Assembly: GCA_020853885.1 (NCBI GenBank)
Contig: JADYXZ010000020.1
Coordinates: forward strand, 248,001 to 312,000
Direction: 5' to 3'
From: Bradyrhizobiaceae bacterium
Lineage (GTDB): Bacteria > Pseudomonadota > Alphaproteobacteria > Rhizobiales > Xanthobacteraceae
DNA length: 64,000 nucleotides
Part shown: positions 60,837 to 64,000 of the stretch, one piece after another
How the letters are laid out: each line of letters opens with the position of its first letter
Position numbering within the stretch: position 1 is the first letter of the stretch
Notes under the pieces: model-generated
The model's input: the letters and a program-made list of their open reading frames with translations, nothing else
The model's database searches: none
What the model was told of the DNA's origin: nothing
Translations under genes and position numbers: made by a program

Positions 60837-61014
60837 GGTCCAGAACGGGAGGCATGTAGGCTGCCCCTCTCCGGGGTGTCAAGGAGAGCGCCCCCGCGAT
60901 GCGTTTGTCACGAATTCTGCGGTTCGCGGTGATTCACTGGCCTTCTTTGCGGACTTCCCCCGGGCGGCGGGCGCGGCTATTCATCGGGTCCGAGATTTTT
61001 GCGGGGAGCACCGA

Positions 61015-61293
61015 ATGAACCCTTTTCTCTGGCTCATCAGCACGCTGATCCAGCTCTACATCTGGATCCTGATCGCGTCCGCGGTGCTCTCGTGGCTCGT
61101 GGCCTTCAACGTCGTGAACCCGCACAACAACGTGGTGCGCACGATCGGCGAGGCGCTCTACCGGCTCACCGAACCGGCGCTCAGGCCGATCCGCAACGTC
61201 CTGCCGAGCCTCGGCGGGCTCGACATCTCGCCGGTGATCCTGATCATCATTCTGCTGTTCGTCCAACGGTTCCTGTTCTGGATCTTCTACTAA
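61015..61293 (+). CDS. YggT family membrane protein
   Basis: A 92-residue protein with two membrane segments (LIQLYIWILIASAVLSWLVAF and SPVILIIILLFVQRFLFWIF) around the conserved LYRLTEPALRPIRNVLPSLGGLDISPV. YggT proteins are linked to osmotic tolerance and envelope organisation. It is followed without a gap by the YggU gene, then folD. Confidence 0.95.
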   Translation: MNPFLWLISTLIQLYIWILIASAVLSWLVAFNVVNPHNNVVRTIGEALYRLTEPALRPIRNVLPSLGGLDISPVILIIILLFVQRFLFWIFY

Positions 61294-61635
61294 GTGGCGA
61301 CGCCTTCCGCCCGGCCGTGGAAACTCGTGCCCGGCGGCGTGACGGTGAGCGTGCGCGCGACGCCGAAAGGCGGGCGCGACGCCATTGACCGGATCGTGCC
61401 GACCGGCGAGGGCGCCTGCGCCCTGAAGGTGCGCGTGCGCGCAGCACCCGCGGACGGGGAAGCGAACGACGCGCTCGCGCGCGTGCTTGCGAAAGCCGCA
61501 GGCGCGCCGCCGTCGGCAGTCGAATTGCTGCAAGGTGCTGCGGGACGGCTGAAGACCTTTCGCATAGCAGGCGATCCGGCCAGGTTGGCCGCCGCCCTGG
61601 AGCAGGCCGTCGCGGGGCAAGGACGGAAGCCATGA
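61294..61635 (+). CDS. YggU/DUF167 family protein
   Basis: A 113-residue DUF167 protein. [18 protein letters not shown] and [25 protein letters not shown] are the family blocks. Function unknown. The start is a GTG directly after the YggT stop codon, and its own stop overlaps the folD start by four bases, so the three genes are translationally coupled. Confidence 0.95.
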   Translation: MATPSARPWKLVPGGVTVSVRATPKGGRDAIDRIVPTGEGACALKVRVRAAPADGEANDALARVLAKAAGAPPSAVELLQGAAGRLKTFRIAGDPARLAAALEQAVAGQGRKP

Positions 61636-62519
61636 CCGCGAAGATTCTCGACGGCAAGGCGATCGCCGCCGACGTGCGCGCCAAAGTCGCCGACGAAGCG
61701 AAGCGCATCGCGCCAAAGCTCGACCGCGTTCCGGGGCTTGCCACGGTGCTCGTCGGCGAGGACCCGGCGAGCGAAGTCTATGTGCGCAGCAAGGCGCGGG
61801 CGACGGTCGAGGCCGGCCTCGCCTCGTTCCAGCACCAGCTCCAGGCGGATACGGCGGAAGCGGAGCTGCTGGCGCTCGTGCGGGAGCTGAATGCCGATCC
61901 GGCGGTGGACGGGATCCTCGTGCAGTTGCCGCTGCCGGCGCAGATCGACGCGCGGCGCGTGCTGGATGCGATCGATCCGGCCAAGGATGTGGATGGATTC
62001 CATCCGGTGAACGCGGGCCGGCTCGCGACCGGGCTGCCGGCGCTCGCGCCGTGCACGCCGATCGGGTGCATCATCCTGGCGAAGCAGGTGCATGCGTCGC
62101 TCGCCGGGCTGGAAGCGGTTGTGTTCGGCCGCTCCAACATCGTCGGCCGGCCGCTCGCGCAGCTCCTGCTGCAGGAGAACGCGACGGTGACGATCGCGCA
62201 CTCGCATACAAAAAATGCGGCGGCCGTGTCGCGGCGTGCGGATCTTCTGTGCGTAGCGATCGGCAAGCCGGAGCTGGTGCGCGGCGACTGGATCAAGCCC
62301 GGCGCGACCGTGATCGACGTCGGCATCAATCGCGTTCCGGGTTCCGCGCCCGGCAAGACGAAGATCGTCGGCGACGTGGCCTACGGAGAGGCGGCAAAGG
62401 TTGCCGGCGCGATCACGCCGGTGCCGGGCGGGGTCGGGCCGATGACGATTGCGTGCCTCCTGGTGAACACGTTGCGTGCGGCGTGCGCGCGGGCCGGGCT
62501 CGAGCCCCCCGCGATCTAG
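61632..62519 (+). CDS. folD: methylenetetrahydrofolate dehydrogenase/cyclohydrolase
   Basis: A 295-residue bifunctional one-carbon enzyme that interconverts methylene- and formyl-tetrahydrofolate. The catalytic lysine lies in the YVRSK motif; [32 protein letters not shown] and [16 protein letters not shown] are signatures. Last gene of YggT-YggU-folD. Confidence 0.98.
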   Translation: MTAKILDGKAIAADVRAKVADEAKRIAPKLDRVPGLATVLVGEDPASEVYVRSKARATVEAGLASFQHQLQADTAEAELLALVRELNADPAVDGILVQLPLPAQIDARRVLDAIDPAKDVDGFHPVNAGRLATGLPALAPCTPIGCIILAKQVHASLAGLEAVVFGRSNIVGRPLAQLLLQENATVTIAHSHTKNAAAVSRRADLLCVAIGKPELVRGDWIKPGATVIDVGINRVPGSAPGKTKIVGDVAYGEAAKVAGAITPVPGGVGPMTIACLLVNTLRAACARAGLEPPAI

Positions 62520-62538
62520 CGCGTTCAGGTGCCGGCAA

Positions 62539-63648
62539 TCAGTTGTTGCTGCAGCAGAGCGGCTGCGCGGCGGTGGCCGGGCCGCCAGCCTGCTTGGCGG
62601 TCGCGTGAAGGAGGATGGCGAACGGGAACAAGAGGTGCAGCGGATTGAACTCGGCCTTGGCCTTGGGCTCCGTCGCGACCGGCGCAGGGCGCGGGGCCGG
62701 ACGTTCCGCGCGCGCTTCGCGCTTCGGCTGATCCGTCAGCGCGGGACGCGGAGCTCGCACGGGTGTCGGCTCGGGCGCGGGGTCGGGCTCGCTCAGCGCC
62801 ACAACGATGATTGCAGCCGAGGCTTCGAGGTCCAGCTTCTCGAGTTGCGGCAATTGGCTTTCGAAAGCCGTCACCGTCACCACGTTCTCCTCGAAACCGG
62901 CGGCTGCTTCGGCGAGCGTTTCGCGGGAGGCGACGTCTGGAATGGTTGCGGCGTCGGCGGTAGGCGCGGAATCCATCCGGGTGTCCTGCTCGATGTCGGC
63001 CGCCACGACAGGCTCGACGGCCGGCGCTGCCGGCGGCGCGACGAGCAGCGGCAGCGCGGCCGGTTGCGGGGGCAGCCGCCGCTCCATGATCGCCAGCTCG
63101 ATCCGCGGCGGCTCCGCGCGGACGAGCGATGCAACGGCCGTGTTGTCGCCGAAGAAGCGGAAGGCGGCCGCGATGATCGCGAGCACCGTGAGCACGGAGC
63201 CGATCACCCAGCGCAGTCCGATATCGCCGCTTGCGCTGCGACGAGCGGGGGTTCGACGCGGCGCGGGCCGCGGCGGCGGAAGATCGTCCGGCAGATCGAC
63301 CGGCGCGTTCTCGTTGTCGCCGCGGTGGGGCGCGACGATCCGCGGGCCGACATGGCGGCGGAGCTTGGCTTCCAATGCGGGAACGGAAATTCCGAGAAGG
63401 CCGGCGGCCCAAGCGCGGTTGCCGGCGCAGTGCTGGAGCGTGTGAAGGATCAGCTCGCGCTCGACCGTCTCGAGCGTGTGGCCGACGAGGCAGGACGTGA
63501 TCTCGCTGACTGTGGATAACGCCGGCTCGTCCGGGACGGGGCGCAGGCTGTTGGCGATTCGCGGAGCGCGTAACGGTTCCGAAACGACCGCAAATTCCGG
63601 CTCATCTGCCCGTGCGACGGATAGGTTGAGAATGGCGGCCTCCCCCAA
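62539..63648 (-). CDS. Fis-type HTH protein with a membrane segment
   Basis: About 369 residues. A Fis-type helix-turn-helix at residues 57-97 (LETVERELILHTLQHCAGNR, then AAGLLGISVPALEAKLRRHV) resembles the C-terminal DNA-binding domain of NtrC/FlbD regulators, but there is no receiver or AAA domain. A basic linker leads to one membrane segment near 147-166 (WVIGSVLTVLAIIAAAFRFF) and a Pro/Ala-rich C-terminal part with a weak hydrophobic stretch near 330-345. No ATG exists: TTG at 63648 is in frame, but GGGGGAGG lies five bases before an ATT at 63633, which could be the true start. A CtrA box is just upstream. Confidence 0.75.
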   Translation of the reverse strand: MGEAAILNLSVARADEPEFAVVSEPLRAPRIANSLRPVPDEPALSTVSEITSCLVGHTLETVERELILHTLQHCAGNRAWAAGLLGISVPALEAKLRRHVGPRIVAPHRGDNENAPVDLPDDLPPPRPAPRRTPARRSASGDIGLRWVIGSVLTVLAIIAAAFRFFGDNTAVASLVRAEPPRIELAIMERRLPPQPAALPLLVAPPAAPAVEPVVAADIEQDTRMDSAPTADAATIPDVASRETLAEAAAGFEENVVTVTAFESQLPQLEKLDLEASAAIIVVALSEPDPAPEPTPVRAPRPALTDQPKREARAERPAPRPAPVATEPKAKAEFNPLHLLFPFAILLHATAKQAGGPATAAQPLCCSNN

Positions 63649-63672
63649 CCGGCACAGGGTGGCCGCCTATGG

Positions 63673-63688
63673 TTAACGAAAGGTTAAC
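63673..63688. promoter_or_regulatory. CtrA-type binding box upstream of the Fis-HTH membrane protein
   Basis: On the minus strand TTAACCTTTCGTTAAC-type sequence; on the plus strand TTAACGAAAGGTTAAC. Perfect TTAA-N7-TTAAC. It lies 24 to 39 bases before the possible starts of the HTH-membrane protein gene, where a promoter element is expected. Confidence 0.6.
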
Positions 63689-63745
63689 AAAACGATTCGC
63701 TGACGAGACGAGCCGCAAAAAGATGAAGTGCAGAGATGGCGGGCG

Positions 63746-64000
63746 TCAGCGCGGCCAAGCGAAGGCGACCTTGTCGAGCACCTTCTGGCCGAAACGCTCG
63801 GTGGAGCGGGCGACTGCGCGGCCGCCGAGGGCGCGGTAGAAATTCACCGCAGGCTCATTGTCGGAAAGCGCCCAGACGACAAGCCCGGTGTGGCCGGACT
63901 GGCCGAGCTCGCGCTTGACCATGCCGAAGAGTCTGCGGCCGAAACCCAGCCCCTGGTATTCCGGCCGCAGATAAAGCTCATAGACCTCGCCGCCATAAGG
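63746..64000 (-). CDS. GNAT acetyltransferase, C-terminal part
   Basis: The last 84 codons of a GNAT-family acetyltransferase. YELYLRPEYQGLGFGRRLF is the acetyl-CoA-binding motif A (Q-x-x-G-x-G), and ALSDNEPAVNFYRALGGR is motif B. The start lies outside the window. It is on the same strand as, and upstream of, the Fis-HTH membrane protein; the CtrA box sits between them. Confidence 0.93.
   Translation of the reverse strand, partial: PYGGEVYELYLRPEYQGLGFGRRLFGMVKRELGQSGHTGLVVWALSDNEPAVNFYRALGGRAVARSTERFGQKVLDKVAFAWPR

Overview
The window is a high-GC chromosomal segment of an alphaproteobacterium, most likely a Rhizobiales (Hyphomicrobiales) member near Bradyrhizobium, Pseudolabrys or Xanthobacteraceae. 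The evidence is gene order (mnmG-rsmG-parA-parB; leuS-lptE-holA; aminotransferase-ftsK-lolA-xthA; purH-heparinase-rsmB-htpX-SdhAF4; tsaD-gpsA divergent from hemC-hemD-mitofilin-hemY), a 1614-residue NAD-glutamate dehydrogenase, CtrA-type TTAA-N7-TTAAC boxes, and Bradyrhizobium-like two-hairpin repeats. Taxonomy is inferred from gene content only.

Layout. 1-2.6 kb: chromosome segregation (end of mnmG, rsmG, parA, parB), with a parS-like site inside rsmG and a CtrA box before parA. 2.7-7 kb: leuS-lptE-holA on the minus strand. 7-15.2 kb: PLP homeostasis protein, YkuD protein, response regulator, cyclic-nucleotide-domain protein, an xthA broken by two frameshifts, lolA, ftsK and an aminotransferase. 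15.2-23.3 kb: two glnK-amtB pairs on the minus strand, separated by a plus-strand cassette of a small protein, a methyltransferase and a 956-residue LuxR-type ATPase regulator. 23.4-29.4 kb: thioesterase, ubiquinone-type monooxygenase, CnoX-like thioredoxin, LON-domain and Trm112-like proteins, prolyl-tRNA editing protein, tRNA-Gly and an AhpD-like protein. 29.5-43.3 kb: glutamate dehydrogenase, MFS transporter, purH, heparinase-like protein, rsmB, htpX, SdhAF4-like protein, hydrolase and L,D-transpeptidase. 43.4-53.2 kb: acetyl-CoA synthetase, the tsaD-gpsA group, the haem group and tRNA-Thr. 53.5-58.1 kb: a complete branched-chain-amino-acid-type ABC transporter. 58.1-64 kb: hydroxyacid dehydrogenase, TerB, amidotransferase, tRNA-Ala, YggT-YggU-folD, a membrane protein with a Fis-type HTH, and the end of a GNAT gene.

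Most of the window is conserved housekeeping DNA. The less ordinary signals are three perfect CtrA-type boxes upstream of parA, upstream of the aminotransferase-ftsK-lolA group, and upstream of the HTH-membrane protein; three copies of a 165-bp double-hairpin element rich in GANTC sites; a small palindromic insert nested in two unrelated repeat families; and the methyltransferase/LuxR-ATPase cassette with paired CTACCGTAG palindromes in its upstream region. I saw no prophage, transposase, CRISPR array or recognisable defence system.
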